A DNA stretch of 64,000 nt from Paenibacillus soyae (GCF_024623455.1 NZ_JANIPJ010000011.1:1-64000); one strand, 5' to 3'. Counted from the stretch's first letter, positions 43,786 through 54,148 are shown. Made by a program: numbers and translations. The notes: a model not told the origin generated them from the sequence alone.

Positions 43786-45261
43786 ATGGAGAAAGCGAGG
43801 ATTTTTATTTTGCTTACAAAACTGAAAAACACGTGGTTCTTTAATGTTCGCGGGGACGTGCTTGCGGGCATTACGGTGGCGCTGGCGCTCATCCCGGAGG
43901 CGATTGCCTTCTCGATTATTGCGGGCGTTGACCCGATGGTCGGTCTGCATGCTTCGTTCTGCATTGCGGTCATCATTGCGCTGGTGGGCGGGAGGCCGGG
44001 GATGATCTCGGCTGCGACTGGCGCCATGGCTGTACTGATGGTGACGCTGGTGGCCGATCACGGGCTGGAGTATTTGTACGCCGCTACGATCCTAACGGGA
44101 CTTATTCAGATTGTCATCGGCATATTGAAGCTGGGACGATTTATTACGTTCGTGCCGCATTCCGTCGTCATAGGCTTCGTTAACGCGCTGGCCATTCTGA
44201 TCTTCATGACGCAGCTCGTTCAGTTCGAAGGGGCGACTTGGGTCATGTACGCGCTTGTCGCGGCTACTCTAGTCATTATTTACGGCTTGCCCCGTATTAC
44301 GAAGGCCGTGCCTTCCGCGCTGGTCGCGATTATCGTGATGACTTGCGTGACGTTATTCGGGGGCATTCAGGTGAACACGGTAGGGGATATGGGGAATATC
44401 GAACGCGCCTTGCCGATCTTCCATATACCGGACGTGCTGTTCAATTGGGATACGCTGGCGATCATCTTCCCGGTGTCGCTGACCATGGCGATCGTCGGCT
44501 TGCTGGAATCGTTAATGACGGCAACCATTCTGGACGAAGCAACGAATACGAAAAGCGACAAAAATAAGGAGGTTCGCGGACAAGGCATCGCCAACACGGT
44601 AACAGGCTTCTTCGGCGGCATGGCGGGCTGCGCGATGATCGGCCAATCGGTTATCAACGTGAAATCGGGCGGCCGCGGCCGCTTGTCCACGATGGTAGCG
44701 GGGGTATTCCTGCTATTCTTGATTATGGTGCTAGGAGATGTCGTGAAGGTGATACCGATGGCGGCTCTCGTAGGGGTTATGATCATGGTATCGATCGGGA
44801 CGTTCGATTGGCGATCCATTCTCGACGTGAAGAGGATCCCAGTATCCGACACGATCGTCATGGTGACGACGGTAGCGGTCGTCGTGTACACGCATGATCT
44901 TGCGCGAGGCGTTATCGTCGGCGTTATTATGAGCGCGCTTATCTTCGGTTGGAGGATGGCGAGGCTTAAAGCGGAGACGAAGGTCACGGAAGCCGGAGCG
45001 AAGCACTATTTGATTCGAGGGCAGATGTTCTTCGGCACGATGAGCCATTTCGGCGATTTATTCGATCCGCAGCAGGATCCCGATCACATCTTGATTGATT
45101 TCTCCGCTTCGCATGTGTGGGATCATTCGGCCGTAACGGCCATCGCCAAGATGGTCTCCAAGTACGAGTCGCTGAATAAAACCGTTACGATTATCGGACT
45201 TAACGAAGAGAGCCGCAAGCTGATCGATCGGGTTGGCTTGAAGGCTACAAGCGGTCATTAA
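43786..45261 (+). CDS. SulP family anion transporter
   Basis: 491 residues. Ten or more membrane helices lie in the SLC26/SulP domain ([20 protein letters not shown], then [20 protein letters not shown]), and a C-terminal STAS domain from about residue 410 ([20 protein letters not shown]). Transports sulfate, bicarbonate or related anions. The start may instead be the TTG at 43810, which has GCGAGG at better spacing. A good terminator follows. Confidence 0.88.
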   Translation: MEKARIFILLTKLKNTWFFNVRGDVLAGITVALALIPEAIAFSIIAGVDPMVGLHASFCIAVIIALVGGRPGMISAATGAMAVLMVTLVADHGLEYLYAATILTGLIQIVIGILKLGRFITFVPHSVVIGFVNALAILIFMTQLVQFEGATWVMYALVAATLVIIYGLPRITKAVPSALVAIIVMTCVTLFGGIQVNTVGDMGNIERALPIFHIPDVLFNWDTLAIIFPVSLTMAIVGLLESLMTATILDEATNTKSDKNKEVRGQGIANTVTGFFGGMAGCAMIGQSVINVKSGGRGRLSTMVAGVFLLFLIMVLGDVVKVIPMAALVGVMIMVSIGTFDWRSILDVKRIPVSDTIVMVTTVAVVVYTHDLARGVIVGVIMSALIFGWRMARLKAETKVTEAGAKHYLIRGQMFFGTMSHFGDLFDPQQDPDHILIDFSASHVWDHSAVTAIAKMVSKYESLNKTVTIIGLNEESRKLIDRVGLKATSGH

Positions 45262-45275
45262 TAACAAACAAACTA

Positions 45276-45322
45276 AAGCTCATGAGACGCAGCCGGCTGG
45301 CCGCGTTCCATGAGCTTTTTTT
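45276..45322 (+). terminator. Terminator after the SulP gene
   Basis: AAGCTCATG pairs with CATGAGCTT (45309-45317) around a G+C-rich loop; TTTTTT follows. Confidence 0.85.
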
Positions 45323-45325
45323 GTT

Positions 45326-45511
45326 TCAAGGCGTTCTTCTTCTTCGAAACAGCAGCAGGCCCAGCGCACTGAAGCGGGTAAGGTTCGTCTGTGTCCCCAT
45401 ATGCCGGGGGAAAGGCGTAAGCTCGGAGGGTTGTACCTGCTCGAACGTCTGCTCTCGCTCTCGCTTCCAGGTGTCTAATGCCTGCCTGCGGTATTGGGAT
45501 TCCATCGTCAT
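45326..45511 (-). CDS. Small hypothetical protein
   Basis: 61 residues starting MTMESQYRRQALDTWKRERE, basic, with a short hydrophobic C-terminal segment (RFSALGLLLFRRRR). The ATG at 45511 has AAGGAGG at good spacing, the main reason to accept it. No family recognised. Confidence 0.55.
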   Translation of the reverse strand: MTMESQYRRQALDTWKREREQTFEQVQPSELTPFPRHMGTQTNLTRFSALGLLLFRRRRTP

Positions 45512-45718
45512 AACCATTCCTCCTTGTCGGATAGATAGGATGGGAACGCTTATTCTTTAATTATACAAAATATTCTGACAACAAACAAAGCGTGACGGCG
45601 GGCCAAAATTAGCAAACGGGAGGTTGAGGCAAGGTTGAAGCGGGACGTTAGATCGGTTCCACGAATGAAACGCAAAATAAGCCTCGCGGCTGCCATGGGC
45701 AAGTCGCAAGGCTCAGGA

Positions 45719-47110
45719 TTAACCGATGAGGATATGATCCTCCGGGTAGCCGATTTTGGATTTGGTTCGTTTCTGGGCCAGCGCGTAAGCGAGTGTGAGA
45801 GGACCCAATCTGCCAAGAAACATCGTAATCGTCACGATGATTTTGCCGGCCGTGGACAGGTCTGCCGTAAGTCCCATGGAGAGGCCGGTCGTGCTGAAAG
45901 CGGACGTCGCTTCGAACAAAATTTCGAGGAAGTGATCCGTCATCATGTTTTCCGTGATGGTCAGCAGGATCGTCACAAGCAAAACGAAGAAAAGGGAGCT
46001 GACGACGACGGCGAGAGCCCGCATGACCGCATCCTCCGAGATGCGACGGTTGAAGGCATGAATCTGTCCGCCTCCCCGGAAGGTATTGATCGTTGCCAGA
46101 ATAAGCACGACGACCGTATTCGTCTTAATGCCGCCCCCCGTACCGCCCGAGGCCGCGCCGATGAACATCAAGATGATAAGAATGAACTGGGATACGGCGA
46201 GCATGCTGCCGATATCAATTGTGTTAAAGCCCGCGCTTCGCGGCGTCATGCTCTGGAACATGGAAGCTTGAATCCTCTCCCAGAGCGTGAGATGACCATA
46301 GGTCTCCGTATTCCAACTCTCGAGGAAGAAGAGAAGCAGGAAGCCGATGACGAACAGGATCGAAGTGGCCAGAATAACGATCTTCGAATGCAGCGACAGC
46401 TTCTTCCAGGAGCGCTTGCGGACAATGTCAATGACGACGATATAACCAAGACCGCCGACGATGAACAGGATCAGAATCGTGAAGTTCACGATGGGATCGC
46501 CGACATACCGGCTGAGGCCGTCCGGCCAGAGCGCGAAGCCCGCGTTGTTAAAGGCGGAGATGGAATGAAACAACGCGTAATAAGCGGCTTTCCCGAGTCC
46601 CATCTCCGATTCCCACCTAAGGGTGAGGACGAGCGTGGCTATCGACTCGAACAGGAACACGATAAGCACCATATACAAGGACAGACGAACAAGGCCTTGG
46701 GCCGATGTGGACTGCGTCGCCTGCTGAATAATGAGCCGTTGCTTGAGACCGATCTTCTTGCCGAGAACGATCGCGATCATGACGCCCAACGTCATGAACC
46801 CGATGCCCCCGATTTGGATAAGAATCATAATGACGACTTGACCGAATACGGAGAATGCCGAGCCGGTATCCAGAACGACAAGACCGTTCACGCATACCGC
46901 CGATACGGCGGTAAACACGGCGTTCAGCAATCCTACGGATTCCCCCGTACTGGAGGAGAAGGGCATGCTTAGCAGAATGGCGCCGATTGCAATCAAAATC
47001 AGGAACACCATCGTAATAAGCTGCGGAGGGCTAATGTTATGCTTGAGCCGATTCACGATTCGCTCGATGTAGGAGAGATCGCTCCGGTGGTTGATCTTAA
47101 ACGCGTTCAT
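45719..47110 (-). CDS. ktrB: Potassium uptake protein KtrB (Trk/Ktr/HKT family)
   Basis: About 463 residues starting MNAFKINHRSDLSYIERIVN. Four M1-P-M2-like repeats with pore glycines (AVSAVCVNGLVVLDTGSAFS, FHSISAFNNAGFALWP, MTPRSAGFNTIDI, ATSAFSTTGLSMGLT). K+-channel subunit that works with KtrA. The ATG at 47110 has GGAG 7 nt upstream and lies inside the ktrA 3' end (14-bp overlap). Confidence 0.93.
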   Translation of the reverse strand: MNAFKINHRSDLSYIERIVNRLKHNISPPQLITMVFLILIAIGAILLSMPFSSSTGESVGLLNAVFTAVSAVCVNGLVVLDTGSAFSVFGQVVIMILIQIGGIGFMTLGVMIAIVLGKKIGLKQRLIIQQATQSTSAQGLVRLSLYMVLIVFLFESIATLVLTLRWESEMGLGKAAYYALFHSISAFNNAGFALWPDGLSRYVGDPIVNFTILILFIVGGLGYIVVIDIVRKRSWKKLSLHSKIVILATSILFVIGFLLLFFLESWNTETYGHLTLWERIQASMFQSMTPRSAGFNTIDIGSMLAVSQFILIILMFIGAASGGTGGGIKTNTVVVLILATINTFRGGGQIHAFNRRISEDAVMRALAVVVSSLFFVLLVTILLTITENMMTDHFLEILFEATSAFSTTGLSMGLTADLSTAGKIIVTITMFLGRLGPLTLAYALAQKRTKSKIGYPEDHILIG

Positions 47111-47759
47111 AATCGTTCTCCAGCTGACGTATGTCTTCGTTGCTTCCAATGATGAGCAGGATATCGCCGGTATGGATCGCGTCATCCGCTTTCGGAGACA
47201 CGTTTATATGATGGCCCTTCTTGATGGCCATAATCGTACAACCGTATTTGGCCCGGATATGCAGCTCCTTCAGCGACTTTCCGTTCATGGCGGGCGGCGC
47301 GAGAATTTCGGCCAGATTATAGTCCGGCGACAGCTCGATGTAATCGATCAATGTATCGGAGCTGAGCTGATTGCCCAGTCGGATACCCATGTCTCGCTCC
47401 GGGTACACGACGTGATCCGCGCCAACCTTGCTGAGCACCTTGCCGTGCATTTCGTTGCGGGCTTTGGCCGTGACCTTCGGCACATTCAGCTCCTTGAGCA
47501 GGACTGTCGTCAGAATGCTGGCTTGCAGGTCGTCGCCGATCGCGACGATGCCATGCGTGAAGTTGCTGACGCCCAGCTCGCGGAGCACCCCTTCGTCGGT
47601 GCAATCCGCCTGCAGTGCGTGCGTCGCGATGGAAGCCATGTCCTGCACGTTCTGCTCGTTTTTGTCGACGGCCAGTACCTCGTGTCCGTTCTGGATAAGC
47701 GTCTTCGTGATACTGGAGCCGAAACGGCCCAGTCCGATGACCAGGAATTGTTTTTTCAT
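47097..47759 (-). CDS. ktrA: Potassium uptake regulator KtrA (RCK/TrkA domain)
   Basis: About 220 residues starting MKKQFLVIGLGRFGSSITKT, with the nucleotide-binding GLGRFGSS motif. An RCK_N domain occupies residues 1-120 and an RCK_C domain (about 135-217) follows. Gating ring of KtrAB; in several Bacillota RCK_C binds c-di-AMP, which closes the channel. The phosphodiesterase gdpP is 10 kb downstream. GGGAGGTG precedes the ATG at 47759. Confidence 0.93.
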   Translation of the reverse strand: MKKQFLVIGLGRFGSSITKTLIQNGHEVLAVDKNEQNVQDMASIATHALQADCTDEGVLRELGVSNFTHGIVAIGDDLQASILTTVLLKELNVPKVTAKARNEMHGKVLSKVGADHVVYPERDMGIRLGNQLSSDTLIDYIELSPDYNLAEILAPPAMNGKSLKELHIRAKYGCTIMAIKKGHHINVSPKADDAIHTGDILLIIGSNEDIRQLENDYERV

Positions 47760-47856
47760 AGAATCACCTCCCGATAGGGATGATAGAAAAGTGCATAATG
47801 TTGGCAATATTCATGCTGTGTTACATGATAGGAGACTGCCTGCTATTTGTCAAAGG

Positions 47857-48102
47857 TTATTCGGGCGCATCTTCGCTTGCGGTATTGATGATTCGGACAT
47901 ATTCCCTGGGCTGGTAGGGAATGAACGTGAAGCCGTTCTCGCTGCTGTCGAAATCATTGTAGATCCGATAGCCGCCTCCGGGCAGGGGAGGCCGCATATC
48001 GTAAGGGAAACGTTCCACCTTCAGCCTATGATGAAGCAGGGCTCCGCCCGCGATGAGGGAGAGGCATAGAAAGGCGCAAATGGCGGCTTTTGTTTTCAAC
48101 AA
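47857..48102 (-). CDS. Small membrane-anchored hypothetical protein
   Basis: About 81 residues with an N-terminal hydrophobic segment (KTKAAICAFLCLSLIAGGAL) serving as signal or anchor, and a Pro/Tyr-rich tail (PPLPGGGYRIYNDFDSSENG). The TTG at 48102 is chosen because AAAGGAGTG is 8 nt upstream. No family recognised. Divergent from the Mrp operon. Confidence 0.6.
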   Translation of the reverse strand: MLKTKAAICAFLCLSLIAGGALLHHRLKVERFPYDMRPPLPGGGYRIYNDFDSSENGFTFIPYQPREYVRIINTASEDAPE

Positions 48103-48173
48103 GGGAATCACTCCTTTTGCTATGAGTAATCCCCTTGTAGACGCTCTTTCATTCCGGATCACGGATTTTTGTT

Positions 48174-48202
48174 TTGACACCGCCTGGCATGCAGGCTATA
48201 AT
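48174..48202 (+). promoter_or_regulatory. Consensus sigma-A promoter of the Mrp operon
   Basis: TTGACA at 48174-48179, a 17-bp spacer, TATAAT at 48197-48202: an exact consensus promoter. It is about 175 bp upstream of mrpA. Confidence 0.9.
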
Positions 48203-48245
48203 AATTACGATTTCAAACGCCAATTTTATAAGCTTGACTTCGGAG

Positions 48246-48271
48246 GAGCCTGCCAACAGCGGGCTCTTTTT
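48246..48271 (+). terminator. Terminator-like hairpin in the Mrp leader
   Basis: GAGCCTGC pairs with GCGGGCTC (one wobble) around CAACA, followed by TTTTT. It lies between the consensus promoter and mrpA, so it could act as an attenuator; no overlapping antiterminator stem was found by eye. Confidence 0.6.
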
Positions 48272-48377
48272 GCGTTTTTTCGGGTTTTCCCGCCGCTCGA
48301 AGCTTTATTCGCCTGCAAAACGGCAATACTGGTTAGGATTGTGAAAGTATGCAAGTGCGTTAGAAGGAGGCCGTTCA

Positions 48378-51245
48378 TTGAATTTTCTTCATGTTGCCAT
48401 TATGATTCCTTTTCTGTTCGCGGTTATGGTTCCGATCTTCCGCAAGGTGCTGCCCCGTATCCATACGGGTTGGCTGGTGCTTCCGGCTCCTGCGGTATTG
48501 TTCGCTTATCTGATAAGCCTTATTCCGGCGGAAGAGGCGGTGAGCGCCTCGTTGCCCTGGATGCCGTCGCTTGGCGTCAACTTCGATGTGTACGCCGACG
48601 GACTCGGTCTGCTGTTCGCGTTGCTTATTACGGCGATCGGCACGCTCGTTATTCTATACTCCACCTTTTATCTGGATCGCGACAAGGAGAAGCTAGGTCA
48701 TTTCTACGTCTACCTGATGCTGTTCATGGGCGCGATGCTGGGACTCGTGCTATCCGACAACCTGATGGTGCTGTACGGCTTCTGGGAGCTGACGAGCATC
48801 TCGTCCTTCCTGCTGATCGCCTTCTGGCAGGAGCGGGAGAAGTCCAGATACGGCGCGATGAAGTCGATGGTCATTACCGTGTTCGGCGGCCTTGCGATGT
48901 TCGCGGGCTTCCTCATGCTGTACGCGATGACGGACACGTTCAGCATTCGCGAGCTGATCGAATTAGCTCCTACGATCATGAACGAAGAGATGTTCCTGCC
49001 TGCGATGCTGCTCGTGCTACTTGGGGCTTTCACCAAGTCGGCGCAATTTCCGTTCCACATCTGGCTGCCGGATGCCATGGAAGCCCCGACGCCGGTCAGC
49101 GCATACCTGCACTCTGCCACGATGGTGAAGGCCGGCATCTATCTGGTCGCGCGAATGAGCCCCGTATTCTCCATAGGGGAGCTTTGGATGTGGCTCGTCA
49201 CCGGTTTCGGTCTATTTACTCTCATTTACGCTTCCTTCCGCGCAATGAAACAGATCGATCTGAAAGCGATGCTTGCTTTCTCGACGATCAGTCAGCTCGG
49301 ACTGATCATGAGCTTGCTTGGTCTCGGCTCGGCCGCCTCGTTCTATGCGGGGACGGATCAGGCGGCGTTCTACAGCAAAGCGACGATGGCGGCGATCTTC
49401 CATCTCGTGAATCATGCGATCTTCAAGGGGGCGCTGTTCATGGCGGCCGGCATCGTCGATCACGAGACGGGAACGAGGGATATCCGCAAGCTGGGAGGTC
49501 TCATGTCCGTCATGCCGATTACGTTCACCGTCACGATGATCGGGACGTTCTCGATGGCAGGGCTCCCGCCGTTCAACGGCTTCCTCAGCAAAGAAATGTT
49601 CTTCACGTCGGTGCTCAATATCCGCGATTCGGATTTGCTCGGTGAAGCCGTATGGGGCGCACTCATTCCGCTTGTCGCATGGGTCGCGAGCGTCTTCACG
49701 TTCGTCTATAGCATGCTGTTCGTCTTCCGGACGTTCGCGGGCAAGAGGCAGCCGGAGAAGCTGAAGAAGCAGCCTCATGAGGCGCCGCTCGGCATGCTTC
49801 TGCCGCCCGTCGCGCTGGCCTCTCTGGCCATCGTGTTCGGGCTGTTCCCGAACCTGCTGTCCTACACCTTGATCGAACCCGCCATGGCGGCGGTGCATCC
49901 GAGCCTGCTTACGCCTGGCCAGCAATTCATGGTTTCGATCCATCTATGGCACGGCTTCACGCCGGAGCTATTCATGACGATGGGCGTAGCGGCAGTCGGC
50001 ATCTTGCTCTTCCGGCTGCACGGCAAGACGGCCGCGCTTAACGCGCCGCTGTTCGAGCGAGTATCGCTGAACCGCAGCTATGACAGCGGTCTGAAGGGGC
50101 TGGACCGCTTGTCCGGCGCGCTGACCAAGCTCTATATGACGGGATCGCTCCGTCAATATCTCATCTATATATTCGTCTTCCTGATCGCGGCGCTCGGCGC
50201 GACCTTGTATGGCGAAGGAGCGCTGCTAATCGACACCACCGGCTACGCGGAGATGTCCTTCTATGAAGCGGTCATCATTTTCGCGCTCATCTTGTCCACG
50301 ATTGCCGTTCCGTTCGCGACTTCGCGTCTGATGGCGATTATTCTGACCGGCGTGGCGGGGTATATGGTCTCGCTGTTCTTCGTTATCTTCCGGGCGCCGG
50401 ATCTGGCCCTTACGCAGATGATCGTCGAGACCGTCTCGGTCGCGCTGTTCCTCCTCTGCTTCTACCATCTGCCGAAGCTGAAGAAGGAAGTCGTGAAGCT
50501 GCCGCTCAAGCTATGGAATTTGCTTATTGCGGTAGGAGTGGGGGCCGTTATGACGGTTGTGGCGCTCAGCGCCAGCGGCAGCCCGTCGTTCGAATCGATC
50601 TCGCATTATTTCCTGGAAAATAGTTATACCCTCGCCGGCGGCAAAAACGTCGTCAACGTCATCCTTGTCGACTTCCGCGGGTTCGACACAATGCTGGAGA
50701 TCGTCGTGCTCGGCATCGCGTCCCTCGGCATCTATGCGCTGATCCGCATTAAGCTGAAGGGGGACGACGAAGAAGCGAAGCTTCCCGCGAGGAGCGCGGA
50801 GCTGTTCCACGACGTGTATGCGCCACGAAGCAATGACGTCATCTTAAGGACGGTATCGAAGCTGGCGATTCCGATCATTATGTGCTTCTCGCTGTACCTG
50901 TTCTACATGGGGCATCATCATCCGGGCGGCGGGTTCATCGGGGCGCTGATGGCTTCGTCGGCGCTGCTGCTGATGGCCATGGCGTTCGGCATGGACCAAG
51001 TCAGGCGCATCGTGCCGGTCGACTTCCGCAAGCTGACGGCGCTCGGCATCCTCGTCGCGCTGCTGACGGGCATCGGCTCCTTCCTGTTCGGGGAGCCGTT
51101 CCTTAGCCACGCGTTCGATTACTTCGATATCCCGCTCATCGGGGAGCTGGAGCTGGCGACGGCGACCTTGTTCGACCTCGGCGTATATTTGACGGTCATC
51201 GGCGTGACGATGACGATTCTATTGACGATCGGGAGGGATCAGTAG
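48378..51245 (+). CDS. mrpA: Na+/H+ antiporter subunit MrpA with fused MrpB domain
   Basis: 955 residues. The NuoL-like antiporter core (about 1-500) includes [13 protein letters not shown] and [20 protein letters not shown]. The extra MrpA C-terminal helices follow, and from about residue 800 there is an MnhB-type domain ([20 protein letters not shown]). Standard MrpA is about 770-800 and MrpB about 140 residues, so the two are fused here. TTG start with GGAGG. No separate mrpB follows. Confidence 0.92.
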   Translation: MNFLHVAIMIPFLFAVMVPIFRKVLPRIHTGWLVLPAPAVLFAYLISLIPAEEAVSASLPWMPSLGVNFDVYADGLGLLFALLITAIGTLVILYSTFYLDRDKEKLGHFYVYLMLFMGAMLGLVLSDNLMVLYGFWELTSISSFLLIAFWQEREKSRYGAMKSMVITVFGGLAMFAGFLMLYAMTDTFSIRELIELAPTIMNEEMFLPAMLLVLLGAFTKSAQFPFHIWLPDAMEAPTPVSAYLHSATMVKAGIYLVARMSPVFSIGELWMWLVTGFGLFTLIYASFRAMKQIDLKAMLAFSTISQLGLIMSLLGLGSAASFYAGTDQAAFYSKATMAAIFHLVNHAIFKGALFMAAGIVDHETGTRDIRKLGGLMSVMPITFTVTMIGTFSMAGLPPFNGFLSKEMFFTSVLNIRDSDLLGEAVWGALIPLVAWVASVFTFVYSMLFVFRTFAGKRQPEKLKKQPHEAPLGMLLPPVALASLAIVFGLFPNLLSYTLIEPAMAAVHPSLLTPGQQFMVSIHLWHGFTPELFMTMGVAAVGILLFRLHGKTAALNAPLFERVSLNRSYDSGLKGLDRLSGALTKLYMTGSLRQYLIYIFVFLIAALGATLYGEGALLIDTTGYAEMSFYEAVIIFALILSTIAVPFATSRLMAIILTGVAGYMVSLFFVIFRAPDLALTQMIVETVSVALFLLCFYHLPKLKKEVVKLPLKLWNLLIAVGVGAVMTVVALSASGSPSFESISHYFLENSYTLAGGKNVVNVILVDFRGFDTMLEIVVLGIASLGIYALIRIKLKGDDEEAKLPARSAELFHDVYAPRSNDVILRTVSKLAIPIIMCFSLYLFYMGHHHPGGGFIGALMASSALLLMAMAFGMDQVRRIVPVDFRKLTALGILVALLTGIGSFLFGEPFLSHAFDYFDIPLIGELELATATLFDLGVYLTVIGVTMTILLTIGRDQ

Positions 51246-51246
51246 C

Positions 51247-51588
51247 ATGGAACTGTACATGTCCTTGGCGATCGGCGTGTTGTTCACGGTAGGCGTCTAC
51301 CTCATCCTGTCCAAAAGCTTGCTGCGCATCATTCTCGGCACCTCGTTCCTGACGCATGGGGTCCATCTGCTGCTGCTGACGATGTCCCGCCTGAAGACCG
51401 GAGCGGCCCCGCTGCTCGGGGAGAAGGCGGACGCTTACGTCGATCCGCTGCCGCAGGCGCTTATTCTGACGTCCATCGTCATTAGTTTCGGCGTGACGTC
51501 GTTCTTCTTCGTGCTGGCGTACAAGGCGTATCAGAAGCTCGGCACCGACGATATGGAGCAGCTGAAGGGGGAGGACGCTCATGAATAA
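51247..51588 (+). CDS. mrpC: Na+/H+ antiporter subunit MrpC
   Basis: 113 residues, three membrane helices, NuoK-like. MELYMSLAIGVLFTVGVYLI and LILTSIVISFGVTSFFFVL fit MrpC. ATG 1 bp after the mrpA stop, 8-bp overlap with mrpD. Confidence 0.93.
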   Translation: MELYMSLAIGVLFTVGVYLILSKSLLRIILGTSFLTHGVHLLLLTMSRLKTGAAPLLGEKADAYVDPLPQALILTSIVISFGVTSFFFVLAYKAYQKLGTDDMEQLKGEDAHE

Positions 51589-53074
51589 CCTGCTGGTCCT
51601 GCCGCTTCTTATTCCATTGTGCACGGCGGTTCTGTTGGTGTTCTTGGCTCGTCATGTCCGCCTTCAGCGCGTAATCAGCACCCTAAGCGGCATTCTAAAT
51701 ATTGGCGTTGCGGCCATCTTGCTCGCCCAAGTGAAGAGGGAGGGCATCCAAACGCTGTACATGAGCGGATGGGTGCCGCCTTACGGCATCGTATTCGTGG
51801 CCGACATGCTCGCCGCGCTGCTCGTGCTGACGACCGCGGTCATCGGCCTGTTCATCCTGCTGTTCTCGTTCCGCAGTATCGGGGAGGAGCGGGAGCGTCA
51901 TTACTATTATCCGCTGCTGCAGTTCCTCTTGGTTGGCGTGAGCGGATCGTTCTTGACCGGCGATATTTTCAACCTGTTCGTCTGCTTCGAAGTGATGCTG
52001 ATCTCCTCTTACGCGCTGATCGTGCTGGGAGGCACGAAGGTGCAGCTGCGGGAGTCTATCAAATATATGCTGATCAACATCCTGTCGTCGGCGCTCTTCG
52101 TAGCGGCGGTCGCCTACCTGTACGGCGTGACGGGCGCGCTGAATATGGCCGACTTGGCGCAGAGAGTCGAAGCGGCGGGGCAAGGAGGCGTGCTGAACGT
52201 CATCGCCATCTTGTTCATGATCGTCTTCGCCCTCAAGGCAGGTCTGTTCCTGTTCTTCTGGCTGCCTGGCTCCTACGGCGCGCCTCCTACGGCCATCGCG
52301 GCGGTCTTCGCGGCGCTGCTCACGAAGGTCGGGCTGTACGCGCTGATGCGCACGTTCACGCTCATCTTCTATCACGACCACGGCGTGACTCATACGTGGA
52401 TCGGCGTCATGGCCGGCGCGACGATGGCGCTGGGCGCGTTCGGCGCGCTGGCCTACCGGGACATTCCGCGCATTCTGAACTACAACGTGCTGATCGGCGT
52501 CGGGTTTATCGCGTTCGGACTGGCTGCGGCGACCGACGATTCCTTGGATGGAGCGGTGCTCTATCTGCTGCACGATATGGTCGCCAAGGGATTGCTCTTC
52601 CTGCTGGGAGGCATGATCATTTCCGCCGCGGGCACCAAGCAATTATCCGAGATGGGCGGGCTGATCAAGAGGCATCCGTCCCTCGGCTGGATGTTCTTCG
52701 CGACGGCGCTCGCGATCGCAGGCATTCCGCCGTTTAGCGGCTTCGCGGGCAAGCTCATGATCATAAGAGGCGGCTTCGAGGACGGGCAGTATACGCTCGC
52801 GGCTCTATCGCTCGCCTCCAGCTTCGTCGCCCTGTATTCGCTGCTTCGCCTGTTCATGGCGGCGTTCTGGGGAGAAGAGAAGCCGGAGCCGGCTGTGGAG
52901 AAGGAGCCGAAGCGCGCGTCTGATCCTTGGCGACTGCTGCCTGCGGCGGGCTTGTTCGTTCTCGTCGTCCTAATGGGCGTGGGGGCGGAGTGGATCTATG
53001 AATTCGCCCGGGAAGCGGGAAATACGCTGGCTCAGCCGTCGATCTATATCGACGCGGTGTTAAAGGAGGAGTAG
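51581..53074 (+). CDS. mrpD: Na+/H+ antiporter subunit MrpD
   Basis: 497 residues, NuoN/NuoM-like with about 14 helices. FEVMLISSYALIVLGGTKVQ carries the conserved Glu (near residue 137), and WLPGSYGAPPTAIAAVFAAL and the HDMVAKGLLFLLGG region carry the conserved charged residues. Likely proton-translocating. AAGGAGGAG near the end serves mrpE. Confidence 0.94.
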   Translation: MNNLLVLPLLIPLCTAVLLVFLARHVRLQRVISTLSGILNIGVAAILLAQVKREGIQTLYMSGWVPPYGIVFVADMLAALLVLTTAVIGLFILLFSFRSIGEERERHYYYPLLQFLLVGVSGSFLTGDIFNLFVCFEVMLISSYALIVLGGTKVQLRESIKYMLINILSSALFVAAVAYLYGVTGALNMADLAQRVEAAGQGGVLNVIAILFMIVFALKAGLFLFFWLPGSYGAPPTAIAAVFAALLTKVGLYALMRTFTLIFYHDHGVTHTWIGVMAGATMALGAFGALAYRDIPRILNYNVLIGVGFIAFGLAAATDDSLDGAVLYLLHDMVAKGLLFLLGGMIISAAGTKQLSEMGGLIKRHPSLGWMFFATALAIAGIPPFSGFAGKLMIIRGGFEDGQYTLAALSLASSFVALYSLLRLFMAAFWGEEKPEPAVEKEPKRASDPWRLLPAAGLFVLVVLMGVGAEWIYEFAREAGNTLAQPSIYIDAVLKEE

Positions 53075-53079
53075 ACGGT

Positions 53080-53421
53080 ATGATCACCTATATAAGACGC
53101 GCCTGGGCTGTCATGAAGCTGTTCGTTCTGTTCAACCGGGAATTGTTCCTCTCGAGCTACGCCGTGCTGGTCCAAATCATCCGTCCGCGTCTGGCCATCC
53201 GGCCCGGCATCGTGGAGATGAAGACGAGGCTCCGGTCCAACACGGAAATCACGCTGCTCTCTTGTCTGATCTGTCTCACGCCGGGAACGCTGACGCTTGA
53301 CGTTGCCCACGACGGGGAGACCTTATATATTCACGCGATGGACATCGAGGACGCGGAAGAACTGGCGGAGTCTATCCGGAACACGTTCGAGCGAGCGATT
53401 ATGGAGGTGACGCGGGCATGA
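53080..53421 (+). CDS. mrpE: Na+/H+ antiporter subunit MrpE (short form)
   Basis: 113 residues beginning MITYIRRAWAVMKLFVLFNR, then IRPRLAIRPGIVEMKTRLRS and TLTPGTLTLDVAHDGETLYI, clear MrpE motifs. The usual MrpE of about 160 residues has an extra N-terminal segment of roughly 45 residues with two membrane helices, which is absent here. The start fits its own ribosome site, and mrpD ends 5 bp before, so there is no room for the missing part. Confidence 0.88.
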   Translation: MITYIRRAWAVMKLFVLFNRELFLSSYAVLVQIIRPRLAIRPGIVEMKTRLRSNTEITLLSCLICLTPGTLTLDVAHDGETLYIHAMDIEDAEELAESIRNTFERAIMEVTRA

Positions 53422-53711
53422 TGAACGGATTGCTGCTTGCTTCTCTTGTCTTGCTGTCGCTGGCCATTCTAGGCAGTATGTTCCGGCTTCTTGCAGGGCC
53501 GTCCATTCCCGACCGGATCGCGGCGCTGGATACGATCGGCATCCTGCTGCTCGCGACGATCGCGGTGATCGGGATGCTGTTGCGGACGACGGCTTATTTC
53601 GATATTATTCTGCTCATTGGCATTCTCGCGTTCATCGGAACGACGGCATTCGCCCGCTATATCGAAAGGGGGGTTGTCCTTGAATCCGGAGACGATCGGG
53701 AGCATCCTTGA
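53418..53711 (+). CDS. mrpF: Na+/H+ antiporter subunit MrpF
   Basis: 97 residues, three helices. LAGPSIPDRIAALDTIGILL is the family signature. ATGA overlap with mrpE; mrpG begins inside its 3' end. Confidence 0.93.
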   Translation: MMNGLLLASLVLLSLAILGSMFRLLAGPSIPDRIAALDTIGILLLATIAVIGMLLRTTAYFDIILLIGILAFIGTTAFARYIERGVVLESGDDREHP

Positions 53712-54072
53712 GAGCGTCATAGGCATCGTTGTATTAATCGGGGCGCTTATTAGCGTCATCAGCGTAATAGGCCTCATCCGGCTGCCGGACGTCTATCTGC
53801 GTTCCCACGCCGCGACCAAAAGCGCCACTCTCGGCGTGCTGTTCATTCTGAACGGAGCGTTCTTGTATTTCTGGATCTTCGAGGATCATTTCAGCATCAA
53901 GCTGCTGCTCGGCATCGTGTTCGTGTTCCTGACGGGCCCCGTCGGCGGCCACCTGAACGGTCGCGCCGCTTATCGGTCCGGGGTGTCGCTATGGAAGGGC
54001 AGCGTGCGCGACGATCTGAAGGAGGATTTGAAGCGGGAGAGACAGGAGAGACAAGAGGGCAGGGGCTTATAA
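53680..54072 (+). CDS. mrpG: Na+/H+ antiporter subunit MrpG
   Basis: About 130 residues, three helices. VISVIGLIRLPDVYLRSHAA is the MrpG signature. The TTG at 53680 fits GGGGGG 6 nt upstream; it overlaps mrpF by 32 bp. Last gene of the Mrp operon. Confidence 0.9.
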   Translation: MNPETIGSILESVIGIVVLIGALISVISVIGLIRLPDVYLRSHAATKSATLGVLFILNGAFLYFWIFEDHFSIKLLLGIVFVFLTGPVGGHLNGRAAYRSGVSLWKGSVRDDLKEDLKRERQERQEGRGL

Positions 54073-54080
54073 GTTAGCAT

Positions 54081-54120
54081 ACGACAAAGGGACAGTGAGC
54101 GATCACTGTCCCTTTGTCGT
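54081..54120. terminator. 18-bp perfect hairpin after mrpG
   Basis: ACGACAAAGGGACAGTGA (54081-54098) pairs exactly with 54103-54120 around GCGA. No T-run follows, but it lies between convergent genes and would stall RNA polymerase from either side. Confidence 0.65.
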
Positions 54121-54148
54121 GTTCCTGTGTTCCAGTCCGACGGGCCGT

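Noticed and set aside
45635..46972. Long frame (445 codons) opposite ktrB
   Set aside because: Antisense to a clear four-repeat Ktr transporter; product is a highly charged low-complexity sequence typical of complementary frames of membrane proteins.
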